A DNA stretch of 64,000 nucleotides from Brachybacterium paraconglomeratum (GTDB lineage: Bacteria; Actinomycetota; Actinomycetes; Actinomycetales; Dermabacteraceae): the NCBI RefSeq assembly GCF_003994255.1, contig NZ_ML133858.1:122019-186018 (forward strand), given 5' to 3'. Shown here one piece after another: positions 1 to 8,142 of this stretch. The notes below the pieces were generated by a model. That model worked only from the letters and a program-made list of their open reading frames with translations, was not told the DNA's origin and searched no databases. Positions within the stretch are counted from its first letter, which is position 1. Every line of letters begins with the position of its first letter. The position numbers were made by a program, and so were the translations under genes.

Positions 1-419
1 TCGAGACCGAGTTCACCGGCGACCTGCCCGCCGCGCCGCTGCCGGCGCAGCCGGAGGAGCCCGAGGACCGCGAAGCCGTGGTCGTCGAGGTCGACGGGCG
101 CCGCGTCGAGATCAGCCTGCCCGCCTCCCTGCGCGCCCCGCAGGCCGCGGTGCGCCAGCGCCGCAAGCGCCAGCACCGCGGTGCCGGCGAGGGCGCCGCG
201 GGCGGCAACGGCGTGACCGCGCCGATGCAGGGCACGATCGTCAAGGTCGCCGTCGAGGAGGGCCAGACCGTCGCCGACGGCGATGTGCTGGTGGTGCTCG
301 AGGCGATGAAGATGGAGCAGCCCATCACCGCCTCCCGCTCCGGCGTGGTCAAGGGCCTGAACGCCGAGATCGGCGCGACCGTCTCCGCCGGCGCGGTGCT
401 CTGCTCGATCGAGGACTGA
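1..419 (+). CDS. Acyl-CoA carboxylase alpha subunit, C-terminal biotin carrier part (partial)
   Basis: The frame is already open at the left edge (ETEF...) and closes with TGA at 417-419, so only about 138 C-terminal residues are seen. The biotin attachment motif EAMKME is at about 300-317, with the biotinylated lysine codon at 309-311. It sits in a typical biotinyl-lipoyl domain that starts near VTAPMQG. The ETEF segment followed by a charged/proline linker matches the end of the biotin carboxylase part of actinobacterial AccA3-type subunits, which carry carboxylase and carrier on one chain. Known role of the family: ATP-dependent carboxylation of biotin for transfer to acetyl- or propionyl-CoA. 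The GTG at 78 is internal, not the start. Acetyl- versus propionyl-CoA specificity cannot be read from this fragment. Confidence 0.9.
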   Translation, partial: ETEFTGDLPAAPLPAQPEEPEDREAVVVEVDGRRVEISLPASLRAPQAAVRQRRKRQHRGAGEGAAGGNGVTAPMQGTIVKVAVEEGQTVADGDVLVVLEAMKMEQPITASRSGVVKGLNAEIGATVSAGAVLCSIED

Positions 420-466
420 CCCGGCTCGGGCGCCCCCAGCCCGCCCCCTGCACAATTCTGCGCTCC

Positions 467-507
467 GTGCGTGACCTCAGCACCGTACAGGCGTCGAGGT
501 CACGCAC
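467..507. terminator. Inverted repeat between convergent genes
   Basis: GTGCGTGACCTC (467-478) and GAGGTCACGCAC (496-507) are perfect 12-bp arms around a 17-nt loop. They lie in the 166-bp gap between the converging carboxylase and flavoprotein genes. No T-run follows. A bidirectional terminator is the simplest reading; a protein site is possible. Confidence 0.4.
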
Positions 508-585
508 AGAGCGCTTTCGTGTGCGCGACGCACTGGCTCGGCGGGCCCGGGGCGCATCGTGCGCACGGCGCCCTGATCGCACGGA

Positions 586-2049
586 TCAGGCACCGCCGGC
601 GAGCACCTTCTGCCGCGCCACCTCGGCGAGGGAGCCGGTCAGCGAGGGATAGACGGTGGAGGTGCCCGCGAGCTGCTCCGCCGTCAGGCGGTGCGCGACG
701 GCGAGCGTGTAGGGAAGGATCAGCTCGCTCGCCCGCGGCGCGACCACCACGGCGCCGAGCACCGTGTGGGAGTCGGGGCGCACCAGCAGCTTCACGAAGC
801 CCTCGTCGATGCCCTGCATCTTCGCGCGCGGGTTCGTCTCCAGGCCCAGCATCAGCACGTCGGCCCGCACCTGGCCGGAGGCGACCTCCTGCTCGCTCAC
901 GCCGACCACCGCGATCTCGGGGCTGGTGAAGATCGCGGAGGAGACCTGCGCGGCGATCAGCGGGGAGACCGCCTCCCCGAGGGCGTGGTGCATCGCGATC
1001 CGGCCCTGCATCGCCGCGACCGAGGCGAGCGGGTACACGCCGGTGCAGTCGCCCGCGGCGTAGATGCCCCGCACGGAGGTGCGAGAGACCCGGTCGGTCT
1101 CGATGTGGCCGCTCTCGCGCACCCGCACCCCCGCGGTGAACAGTCCCAGGTCCGAGGTCCAGGGGACCCCGCCGAGGGCCATCAGCGCGTGGCTGCCCTC
1201 GATCTCCTCGCCCGAGGTGAGGGTGACGACGACCCCGTCGGCCGTGCGCCGCGCCCCGGCGGCCCGGGAGCGGGAGCGCACGGTGACGCCGCGGCGCGCG
1301 AAGGCGTCCTCGAGCACGTCGGCGGCGTCGGCGTCGGTGCCCGGCAGCACCTTCTCGCGCGAGGAGACGAGGGTGACCTCGCTGCCGAGGGCACGGTAGG
1401 CGCTGGCGAACTCGGCGCCGGTCACGCCCGAGCCGACCACGATCAGGTGCTCGGGGAGCTCCTGCAGCGAGTACAGCTGGGTCCAGTTCAGGATCCGCTC
1501 GCCGTCGAAGGGCGCGGTCTCGAGCTCCCGGGGGCGGGCGCCGACGGCCAGGAGGACCGCGTCGGCCTCGAGCACGCGGGTCTCCCCGTCGGCGCCGCTC
1601 ACCTCGACCCGGTCGGGGCCGTCGAGGCGGCCGCGCCCGTCGAGCACCTCGACCCCGGCCGCGACGAGGCTCTGGCGGATGTCGGCGGACTGGGCGTCGG
1701 CGAGTCGGCGCACGCGCGTGTTGACCGCGTCGAGGTCGACGTCGAGGGTCTCAGCCGTGGGGGCGGCGCCGTCGTCGGCGTCCCGGATCCCGAGCTCCCG
1801 GGAGCCGGCGACGAGGTCGAGCACCTCGGCGGTCGCGATGAGGGTCTTGGACGGCACCACGTCGGTGAGCACCGCCGCGCCGCCCACGCCGCGGTCCGCG
1901 ACCAGGGTGGTGCGGGCACCCTGGCGGGCCGCCGTGAGCGCGGCCTCGTAGCCGCCGGGCCCTCCGCCGATGATCACCACCTGCACGTCGTCGGCGCAGC
2001 GGGGCACACGGCGGGGGTCGGCGGGGATGGCGGTGCTGGGATCGTCCAC
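586..2049 (-). CDS. lpdA: NAD(P)H dehydrogenase of the LpdA flavoprotein family, no redox-active cysteines
   Basis: The product is about 487 residues in the pyridine nucleotide-disulfide oxidoreductase fold. The FAD motif GGGPGGYEA lies near residue 25, a second dinucleotide motif VVGSGVTGAEFASA lies mid-chain, and AAGDCTG binds the FAD ribityl chain. The dihydrolipoamide dehydrogenase pattern C-x4-C before PSK is replaced by A59 and V64 (GGAAVLTDVVPSK), and the usual C-terminal catalytic HPT is YPS. It therefore cannot be a lipoamide dehydrogenase. Its closest known type is the mycobacterial LpdA-like NAD(P)H:quinone reductase, which also sits near punA and pmmB. GTG at 2049 was chosen because the longer reading to 2157 overlaps punA and adds a non-conserved leader. 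A GTG at 2007 is an alternative start. Confidence 0.8.
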   Translation of the reverse strand: MDDPSTAIPADPRRVPRCADDVQVVIIGGGPGGYEAALTAARQGARTTLVADRGVGGAAVLTDVVPSKTLIATAEVLDLVAGSRELGIRDADDGAAPTAETLDVDLDAVNTRVRRLADAQSADIRQSLVAAGVEVLDGRGRLDGPDRVEVSGADGETRVLEADAVLLAVGARPRELETAPFDGERILNWTQLYSLQELPEHLIVVGSGVTGAEFASAYRALGSEVTLVSSREKVLPGTDADAADVLEDAFARRGVTVRSRSRAAGARRTADGVVVTLTSGEEIEGSHALMALGGVPWTSDLGLFTAGVRVRESGHIETDRVSRTSVRGIYAAGDCTGVYPLASVAAMQGRIAMHHALGEAVSPLIAAQVSSAIFTSPEIAVVGVSEQEVASGQVRADVLMLGLETNPRAKMQGIDEGFVKLLVRPDSHTVLGAVVVAPRASELILPYTLAVAHRLTAEQLAGTSTVYPSLTGSLAEVARQKVLAGGA

Positions 2050-2112
2050 GCCGCCATCATCCCAAGGACCTGTGACGTCGGGGGCGGTTTCCGGGAGGCC
2101 GCCCGAGCGGGC

Positions 2113-2141
2113 TTCGCACCGCCCGCTCCCTGCGCTACCTT
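2113..2141 (+). promoter_or_regulatory. Putative leaderless promoter of punA
   Basis: TTCGCA (2113-2118), a 17-nt spacer and TACCTT (2136-2141) resemble a SigA-type promoter. Only 6 nt separate the -10 box from the punA ATG, and there is no ribosome binding site, so transcription probably starts at the ATG. Confidence 0.5.
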
Positions 2142-2147
2142 CGGTCC

Positions 2148-3017
2148 ATGACTGCATCGAGCACTGATCCGTACCAGCTCGCCCGCGACGCCGCCGCCGC
2201 GATCGCCGAGGCCAGCTCCGTCCCCGCCCACGACCTCGCGCTGGTGCTCGGCTCGGGCTGGGCCGGGGCCGCGGACCTCCTCGGCGAGACCGTCTGGCAG
2301 GCCGACGCGACCTCCATCCCCGGCTTCCGCCCGCCGGCCGTCGCCGGCCATGTCGGCACGCTGCGCTCGATCCGCGTGGAGGGCACCGGCGCGCGGGCGC
2401 TCGTGCTCGGGGCCCGCACCCACTTCTACGAGGGCGCGGGCGTGGACGCGGTCGTGCACGGCGTGCGCACCGCCGCCGCGACGGGCGCGCGCACGATGGT
2501 GCTGACCAACGGCTGCGGCGGCATCGACCCGTCCTGGCGTCCGGGCACGCCGGTGCTGATCAGCGACCAGATCAACTTCACCGGTGCGACCCCGCTGGTG
2601 GGCGCGAACTTCGTGGACCTCACCGATCTGTACACCCCGGCGCTGCGCGCGATCGCGAGGGAGGTCGACCCCTCCCTCGACGAGGGCGTGTACATGCAGT
2701 TCTCCGGCCCCACCTACGAGACGCCGGCCGAGGTGCAGATGGCGAGGACCATCGGCGCGCACCTGGTCGGGATGTCCACCGCGCTCGAGGCGATCGCCGC
2801 CCGCGAGGCCGGCCTGGACGTGCTGGGCATCTCGCTGGTGACGAACTTCGCCGCGGGCATCTCCGGGGAGGCGCTCAGCCACGAGGAGGTGCTCGAGGCG
2901 GGCCGGGAGGCCGGTCCGCGCATCTCGCGCCTGCTCGCCGAGACGGTGCGCCGGATCACCGCGGGAGCGGCCGACGGCGCGGGCGCCCCGGCCGGCGCCG
3001 ACGGCGGCGCGGCATGA
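2148..3017 (+). CDS. punA: Purine-nucleoside phosphorylase
   Basis: This 289-residue protein matches the trimeric PNP class. It has a GSGW phosphate-binding motif near residue 30, a GHVG segment, HFYEG, the purine-site stretch TNGCGGID, SDQINFTG, and GMSTALEA followed by SLVTNFAAGIS. The enzyme converts purine (deoxy)nucleosides and phosphate into the free base and (deoxy)ribose-1-phosphate in the cytosol. The ATG at 2148 lies 6 nt after a -10-like box, suggesting a leaderless start. Its stop overlaps the ATG of the following mutase gene (ATGA), so the two are translationally coupled. This pairing is common in actinobacteria and points to joint handling of pentose-1-phosphates. Confidence 0.93.
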   Translation: MTASSTDPYQLARDAAAAIAEASSVPAHDLALVLGSGWAGAADLLGETVWQADATSIPGFRPPAVAGHVGTLRSIRVEGTGARALVLGARTHFYEGAGVDAVVHGVRTAAATGARTMVLTNGCGGIDPSWRPGTPVLISDQINFTGATPLVGANFVDLTDLYTPALRAIAREVDPSLDEGVYMQFSGPTYETPAEVQMARTIGAHLVGMSTALEAIAAREAGLDVLGISLVTNFAAGISGEALSHEEVLEAGREAGPRISRLLAETVRRITAGAADGAGAPAGADGGAA

Positions 3018-4816
3018 GCCCCGAGCCCGCTCCTTCCCCCGGCGACGCCGACGACGTGACGACCGCCGGCGAGGCAGGCGCCGCCGGTCCGGCTGGCGAC
3101 GCCCCCGGCCCGGACGCCGAGCTGCGCGCCCGGGTCGCCGCCTGGATCGCCGACGACCCCGATCCCGTCACCCGGGCGGCGCTCGAGAGCCTCCTGGAGC
3201 AGGCGGATGCCGGCGATGCCGCGGCCGCCGAGGAGATCCGCGACGCCTTCTCCGGCGACCTGGAGTTCGGCACGGCCGGGCTGCGCGGCCGCATGGCCCC
3301 GGGACCGCACCGGATAAACCTCGCCGTGGTCTCCCGCGCCGCGCGCGGCCTGGCCGACCATCTCACCGGCGACCTCGACCTCGAGCAGCCTCTGGTCGTG
3401 ATCGGCTTCGACGCCCGCCACCGCTCCGAGGACTTCGCCCGCGCCTCCGCCGCGATCATGACGGCGGCCGGCTGCCGCGTGCATCTGCTGGAGCGGCACG
3501 GCCCGACCCCGCTGATCGCCTTCGCCGTCCGCCACCTCGGCGCCGACGCGGGGATCGTGGTCACCGCCTCCCACAACCCGCCGGCGGACAACGGCTACAA
3601 GGTCTACCTCGGCGGCCGCGCCTCCGCCCCCGACGGGCAGGGCGTGCAGATCGTGCCGCCCTCGGACGCGCAGATCGCCGCCCGCATCGCCGCCGTCGGC
3701 CCCGTGCGGGAGATCCCCCGCGCCGAGGGCTGGGCGGTGCTCGGCGAGCAGCTGCGCGAGGACTATCTCGCCGCGATCTGCGCGCTGCCGGACCCGGAGG
3801 GGCCGCGCCAGGTGCGGATCGTGCACACCGCGATGCACGGGGTGGGCACCGAGACGGCGCTCGCGGCCCTGCACCGCACCGGCTTCGCCGAGGTGCACCC
3901 GGTCGCGAAGCAGGCCGATCCGGATCCCGACTTCCCCACCGTCGCCTTCCCGAACCCGGAGGAGCCCGGCGCGATCGACCTCGCCCTCGAGCTCGCCCGC
4001 ACCCTCGAGGCCGACGTGGTCGTCGCCAATGACCCCGATGCGGACCGCTGCGCCGCCGCGGTGCTCGACCCGCACCTCGGCGACTGGCGGATGCTCACGG
4101 GCGACGAGCTCGGCGTGCTGCTGGGCGACCACCTGATCCGCCGCCACGGCTATGCGGGCACGATCGCGAACTCTGTCGTCTCCAGCCGCTGGCTGGGCCG
4201 GATCGCGCAGGCGGCGGGGCTCGAGGCCGCGACGACGCTGACGGGCTTCAAGTGGATCGCCCGCGCCCCGGGGATCGTCTTCGGCTACGAGGAGGCGATC
4301 GGCTACTGCGTGCTGCCCGAGGTGGTGCGCGACAAGGACGGCCTCTCCGCCGCGCTGATGGTCGCCGAGATGGCGGCGCTCGCCCGCGCCGAGGGCACCA
4401 CGCTCGTCGGACGCCTGGACGAGCTCGCCCGGGAGCACGGCCTGTTCGCGACCTCGCAGCTCTCGCTGCGGGTCACGGAGCTGTCCGAGCGCGACGTGAT
4501 GATGGCGCGGCTGCGCGCCGAGCCGCCCGCCGCCCTCGCCGGCTCCGAGGTCACGACGGTGCAGGACCTCGCCGAGGGCTCCGCGGAGACCACCGGCCTG
4601 CCGGCGACCGACGGGGTGCTGCTCGTCACCGCCGACGACGCCCGCGTGATCGTTCGCCCCTCCGGCACGGAGCCCAAGCTCAAGTGCTACATCGAGGTGC
4701 GCGAGAAGGTCGCCGCCGCAGCCGACGAGGCCGGGCTCGGCGCGGTGCGCCGCGCCGCCGCGGAGCGCCTGGAGCGGATCACCGAGGACATGCGCACCGC
4801 GCTCACCGGCGCCTGA
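3014..4816 (+). CDS. pmmB: Alpha-D-phosphohexomutase family enzyme (phosphomannomutase/phosphopentomutase-like)
   Basis: The 600-residue product has the four hallmark motifs of the family in order: the phosphoserine loop TASHNPPADNGYK (about residue 185), the metal loop NDPDADRCA, the sugar loop GYEEAIGY, and the phosphate loop RPSGTEPKLK near the C-terminus. The family moves a phosphate between C1 and C6 (hexoses) or C1 and C5 (pentoses). Annotation by homology would be phosphomannomutase. Coupling to punA by a 4-bp overlap, together with deoC and deoA close by and no deoB in the window, suggests a phosphopentomutase role; this is inference. The start ATG at 3014 is set by the overlap. About 40 disordered N-terminal residues precede the fold. 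Confidence 0.88.
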   Translation: MSPEPAPSPGDADDVTTAGEAGAAGPAGDAPGPDAELRARVAAWIADDPDPVTRAALESLLEQADAGDAAAAEEIRDAFSGDLEFGTAGLRGRMAPGPHRINLAVVSRAARGLADHLTGDLDLEQPLVVIGFDARHRSEDFARASAAIMTAAGCRVHLLERHGPTPLIAFAVRHLGADAGIVVTASHNPPADNGYKVYLGGRASAPDGQGVQIVPPSDAQIAARIAAVGPVREIPRAEGWAVLGEQLREDYLAAICALPDPEGPRQVRIVHTAMHGVGTETALAALHRTGFAEVHPVAKQADPDPDFPTVAFPNPEEPGAIDLALELARTLEADVVVANDPDADRCAAAVLDPHLGDWRMLTGDELGVLLGDHLIRRHGYAGTIANSVVSSRWLGRIAQAAGLEAATTLTGFKWIARAPGIVFGYEEAIGYCVLPEVVRDKDGLSAALMVAEMAALARAEGTTLVGRLDELAREHGLFATSQLSLRVTELSERDVMMARLRAEPPAALAGSEVTTVQDLAEGSAETTGLPATDGVLLVTADDARVIVRPSGTEPKLKCYIEVREKVAAAADEAGLGAVRRAAAERLERITEDMRTALTGA

Positions 4817-4862
4817 GCACTGCGCTCCCCGGCGCCTGAGCGGCGCGTCCCGTCGGCGGACG

Positions 4863-4906
4863 GCACGAGGTCCGGCAGGGAGGATCCTCCCTGCCGGACC
4901 TCGTGC
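4863..4906. terminator. 44-bp perfect palindrome, bidirectional terminator
   Basis: GCACGAGGTCCGGCAGGGAGGA and its exact reverse complement meet with no spacer at 4884/4885. They lie between the converging mutase gene (ends 4816) and deoC (ends 4947). In RNA it would form a very stable hairpin in either direction. Confidence 0.75.
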
Positions 4907-4946
4907 GATGAGGGGTGAGGCGTCCCCGCGCGGGGACGACGACTGC

Positions 4947-5612
4947 TCAGTAGCCGGAGCCGGTGCCGCCCTCGAGGATGGCCTTGGAGGAGGACAGGCC
5001 CAGCCGGCTCGCGCCTGCGGCGACCATGGCCTCGGCGGCCTCGCGGGTGCGGATCCCGCCGGAGGCCTTGACGCCGAGGCGGTCGCCGACGGTCTCGCGC
5101 ATGAGCGTCACGGCGTGCTCGGAGGCGCCGCCGGCGGGGTGGAAGCCGGTGGAGGTCTTCACGAAGTCGGCGCCGGCGCGCTCGGCGGCCTGGCACACGG
5201 CGACGATCTGCTCGTCGTCCAGGGCGGCGGACTCGATGATGACCTTGAGCAGCACCGGGGCCTTCGCGACGTCGCGGACGGCGCGGATCTCGTGCTCCAC
5301 CTGGTCGTACTGCCCGGCGCGGGCGAGGCCGACGTTGATCACCATGTCGATCTCGTCGGCGCCCTTGTCCACGGACTCGCGCGCCTCGAAGGCCTTCACC
5401 TCGGCGCTGTGCTGGCCGGAGGGGAAGCCGCAGACGGTCGCGACCTTCACGGAGGTCTCGACCGGGAGCATCGAGGGCGAGACGCAGATCGACCAGGTGC
5501 CGAGGGCCTCGGCCTCGCGGGCGAGCGCGTCGACGTCGGCGCGGGCGGCCTCGGGCTTGAGCAGGGTGTGGTCGATGAGCTGGGCGAGCTGAGCGTTCTC
5601 GAGTGCGGTCAT
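4947..5612 (-). CDS. deoC: Deoxyribose-phosphate aldolase
   Basis: The product is 221 residues, the normal size for DERA. The Schiff-base lysine is in VKTSTGF, followed by HPAGGA. The barrel segments [10 protein letters not shown] at the N-terminus, [21 protein letters not shown] and KASGGIRT are all present. The enzyme splits 2-deoxyribose-5-phosphate into acetaldehyde and glyceraldehyde-3-phosphate, the last step of deoxynucleoside breakdown. ATG at 5612 was chosen over the upstream ATG at 5669 because GGAGG lies 9 nt before it and the protein then begins MTALENAQ. It is divergent from the Nramp-like gene, and a palindrome lies in the shared upstream region. Confidence 0.93.
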   Translation of the reverse strand: MTALENAQLAQLIDHTLLKPEAARADVDALAREAEALGTWSICVSPSMLPVETSVKVATVCGFPSGQHSAEVKAFEARESVDKGADEIDMVINVGLARAGQYDQVEHEIRAVRDVAKAPVLLKVIIESAALDDEQIVAVCQAAERAGADFVKTSTGFHPAGGASEHAVTLMRETVGDRLGVKASGGIRTREAAEAMVAAGASRLGLSSSKAILEGGTGSGY

Positions 5613-5667
5613 GTCCGGAATCCTCCCACGAGCGCGCTCGTGTTCGACACCTCGCCACCACCTATCC

Positions 5668-5682
5668 ACCTATCTGATAGGT
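5668..5682. promoter_or_regulatory. 15-bp palindrome, candidate operator
   Basis: ACCTATC-T-GATAGGT is a perfect 7+1+7 palindrome, preceded by an extra CCTATC half-site at 5661. It lies between divergent deoC and the Nramp-like gene, 62 bp before the latter's ATG. The FadR-type regulator two genes away is a candidate binder; this is inference. Confidence 0.45.
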
Positions 5683-5743
5683 TGCCCGGCATCCGGCGCG
5701 ACGCGGCTCCTCGCGCCCAGACCGTGTGAAGGAGAACCCGTCG

Positions 5744-7198
5744 ATGACGACGTCCCCCAGCTCGACGCCGAGCGGATCCCCCGCCTCGCCGCAGCCGAGC
5801 CCCGACCTCCCCACCCGCACCGTGCTCGCCAAGGGCGTGGACCCCTACGTGGTCGACGGCTCCCAGATCGCCGATCCGCCCACCACCCTGCGCGGCCGGC
5901 TGAAGTTCCTCGGCCCCGGCATGATCACCTCCGCCGCCGTCGTCGGCTCAGGCGAGCTGCTGACGGCGACGGCCCTCGGCGCGACCGTCGGCTTCATGCT
6001 GCTGTGGCTGGTGCTGGTCTCCACCTTCCTGAAGGTGTGGGTCCAGATCGAGCTGGCCCGCTGGTCCATCTCCACCGGCCGCACCGCGGTCGACGGCTAC
6101 GACGACGTGCCCCCGCGGCTGGGCAGGCGCGGCTGGATCTCCTGGCTGCAGCTGCTGATGATCCTGCAGTTCTTCATCGGGCAGGCCGGCGTGATCAGCG
6201 CCTCCGCCTTCGCCTTCTCGAGCCTGATGCCGATCGGCGGCGAGCCCTACTCGCTGCTGTCCATCGGCGTCTGGGTCGCGCTGCTGGTGATCGTCGCGAT
6301 CGCCATCCACTCGCTGAACCGCTACGCCGTGGTCGAGCGGATCTCCACCGTGCTGGTGCTGCTGGTGACGCTCTTCGCGATCGTGATGGTGTTCCTCCTG
6401 CAGGGCACCGAGTTCGCGTGGAGCGCCGGCGACCTCGCCGGCGGCATGCGCTTCCAGCTCGCGGCAGGGGCGATCGGCGTCGCGATCGCGATGTTCGGCA
6501 TGACCGGCGTCGGCGCGGGCGAGACCACCGCCTACACCTACTGGGTCGTCGAGAAGGGCTACGCCGCCTGGACCGGCCCCGACGACGGCTCCGAGGGCTG
6601 GGTCTCCCGCGCCAGGGGCTGGATCTCCGTGATGAAGGTCGACGCGTGGGTCTCGTGGGTCATCTACACCGCCTCCACCGCCGCGTTCTTTATCCTCGGC
6701 GCCGCCGTGCTGCACCCGCAGGGCCTGGTGCCCGAGGGCAACGAGGTGATGGTGACCATCTCCTCGATCTTCGACTCGGCCGTGGGCACCTGGGGCGGCG
6801 TGCTCTTCCTCATCGGCGCGGGGCTCGCGCTGTTCAAGACGATCCTCGCCAACGTCCCCAGCCTCAGCCGCATCTCCGGCCAGACCCTCGCCGTCTTCGG
6901 CGCGTACGACTGGAACGACCAGGTCGCGCGCGACCGCTGGCAGCGCGTCATCATGATCGTCCTGCCGATCGGCTGGGGCCTGCTGGGCACGATCGCCTCC
7001 TCCCCGCTGCTGCTGGTGATCATCGCCGGCATCCTCAACGCCGTGTACCTCATCGGCGCGGCGATCGCGACGGTGTTCCTGGCCCGCACGCAGACCGACC
7101 CGCGGATCCGCGACGGCCGCCCCACCGAGATCATGCTGTGGATCTCCGCCGCGGCGATCATCGCCGTGGGAGTGATCGGGCTCGTCAATGCCTTCTGA
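5744..7198 (+). CDS. Nramp-fold membrane transporter lacking the canonical metal-binding motifs
   Basis: This protein of about 484 residues has a hydrophilic N-terminus of roughly 55 residues and then about 11 membrane segments in the Nramp (LeuT-like) pattern. The unwound part of TM1, normally DPGN, reads GSGE (residues 68-71). The TM6 motif, normally MPH, is replaced by GVGAGE (GAGE at 257-260). Canonical Mn/Fe Nramp ligands are thus absent, and a glutamate sits in each pseudo-symmetric helix break. Such divergent Nramp-related proteins are known, but their substrates are mostly unclear. ATG at 5744 follows AAGGAG by 9 nt. The next gene, a FadR-type regulator, overlaps the 3' end, so they are probably co-transcribed and the substrate may be linked to the downstream dehydrogenase. 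Confidence 0.75.
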   Translation: MTTSPSSTPSGSPASPQPSPDLPTRTVLAKGVDPYVVDGSQIADPPTTLRGRLKFLGPGMITSAAVVGSGELLTATALGATVGFMLLWLVLVSTFLKVWVQIELARWSISTGRTAVDGYDDVPPRLGRRGWISWLQLLMILQFFIGQAGVISASAFAFSSLMPIGGEPYSLLSIGVWVALLVIVAIAIHSLNRYAVVERISTVLVLLVTLFAIVMVFLLQGTEFAWSAGDLAGGMRFQLAAGAIGVAIAMFGMTGVGAGETTAYTYWVVEKGYAAWTGPDDGSEGWVSRARGWISVMKVDAWVSWVIYTASTAAFFILGAAVLHPQGLVPEGNEVMVTISSIFDSAVGTWGGVLFLIGAGLALFKTILANVPSLSRISGQTLAVFGAYDWNDQVARDRWQRVIMIVLPIGWGLLGTIASSPLLLVIIAGILNAVYLIGAAIATVFLARTQTDPRIRDGRPTEIMLWISAAAIIAVGVIGLVNAF

Positions 7199-8042
7199 GC
7201 AGACCATGTCCTCTGAGCAGGCCCCGCCTTCCGAGCAGACCCGCGCCGCGGGCCTCGGCGACACCGCCTGGCGCTACCTCACCTCCCCCGTCGACCCGTC
7301 GGACCAGGCGCTGAGCCGCGAGACCCTCGTGGGCCGGGCGCGGCAGGCCGTGCTCGACCTGATCGACGACGAGGGCCTGGACGCCGGGGACCCGCTCCCC
7401 TCGGCCGGGGCGCTCGCGGAGCGCTTCGCGGTCTCCAAGGCCGTGGTGCGCGAGGCGCTGAGCGCCCTGGACGCGCTCGGGATCGTGGAGATCTCCAACG
7501 GCCGTGCCGCCCGGGTGCGCCCGACCGACAGCTCGCTGGTGCGCTTCTCGCTCTCGCGCACGATCCGCACCGCCCCCGGCGAGGGCTTCGCCACCCTCAT
7601 GGATCTGCGCTCCCCGCTGGAGGTGCGCGCCGCCGCCCTCGCCGCCCGCCGGATCGGCGCGGCGGGCCCGTCGGCCGACGGGGCGGGCGCGCTGCGCCGG
7701 CTGCTGGAGGAGATGGGCGAGGCGCTCGGCGACTCCGAGGCCTACCCCCGCCTGGACATGCGACTGCACGCCGAGATCGCCCGTCTCGCCGACAGCCCCG
7801 CCCTGCACGGCGTGCTCGACGCGGTCAGCGCCCCGCTGTTCCGCGCAATGCGCGAGCTGCGCGTGACCCGCGAGGCGCGCGGGCTCGTCGGCGCCGAGCA
7901 CGCCGAGCACGTCCGCATCGTCGAGGCGATCCTCGCCGGCGACGAGGAGGCGGCGAGCGCCGCCATGGCGGAGCACATGCGGGCCGTCGAGGCCGTGGAC
8001 CGCTCCCCCGCCGCCCAGGGATCCTCGCCGAGCCCGGCCTGA
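7188..8042 (+). CDS. FadR-type GntR-family transcriptional regulator
   Basis: A winged helix-turn-helix at about residues 45-110 contains the typical stretch LPSAGALAERFAVSKAVVREAL. A C-terminal FCD-type all-helical ligand domain follows, with candidate metal ligands: D and H in RLDMRLH, and histidines in HAEH and EHM. The protein has 284 residues from the ATG at 7188, which overlaps the transporter gene by 11 bp. An ATG at 7206 is an alternative. The N-terminus is built from a tandem repeat (PSEQT / SSEQA / PSEQT). FadR-type proteins usually repress their own transport and catabolic genes until an acid or sugar-acid ligand binds. Here the likely targets are the Nramp-like gene and the downstream dehydrogenase (inference). 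Confidence 0.85.
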   Translation: MPSEQTMSSEQAPPSEQTRAAGLGDTAWRYLTSPVDPSDQALSRETLVGRARQAVLDLIDDEGLDAGDPLPSAGALAERFAVSKAVVREALSALDALGIVEISNGRAARVRPTDSSLVRFSLSRTIRTAPGEGFATLMDLRSPLEVRAAALAARRIGAAGPSADGAGALRRLLEEMGEALGDSEAYPRLDMRLHAEIARLADSPALHGVLDAVSAPLFRAMRELRVTREARGLVGAEHAEHVRIVEAILAGDEEAASAAMAEHMRAVEAVDRSPAAQGSSPSPA

Positions 8043-8142
8043 CCGGACGCGACGAGCCACCCGCCCCTTCACCTCCGAACCCGTCACCCCCGGGCCCTCG
8101 CGGCCAGCGCCGCCGCGAGCGTCCGCACCGAAAGGACTGACC

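Noticed and set aside
349..582. Small minus-strand frame after the flavoprotein gene
   Set aside because: Arg-rich shadow overlapping the biotin carrier gene, with no start signal.
586..2157. Dihydrolipoamide dehydrogenase assignment
   Set aside because: Both redox cysteines and the catalytic His-Pro-Thr are absent.
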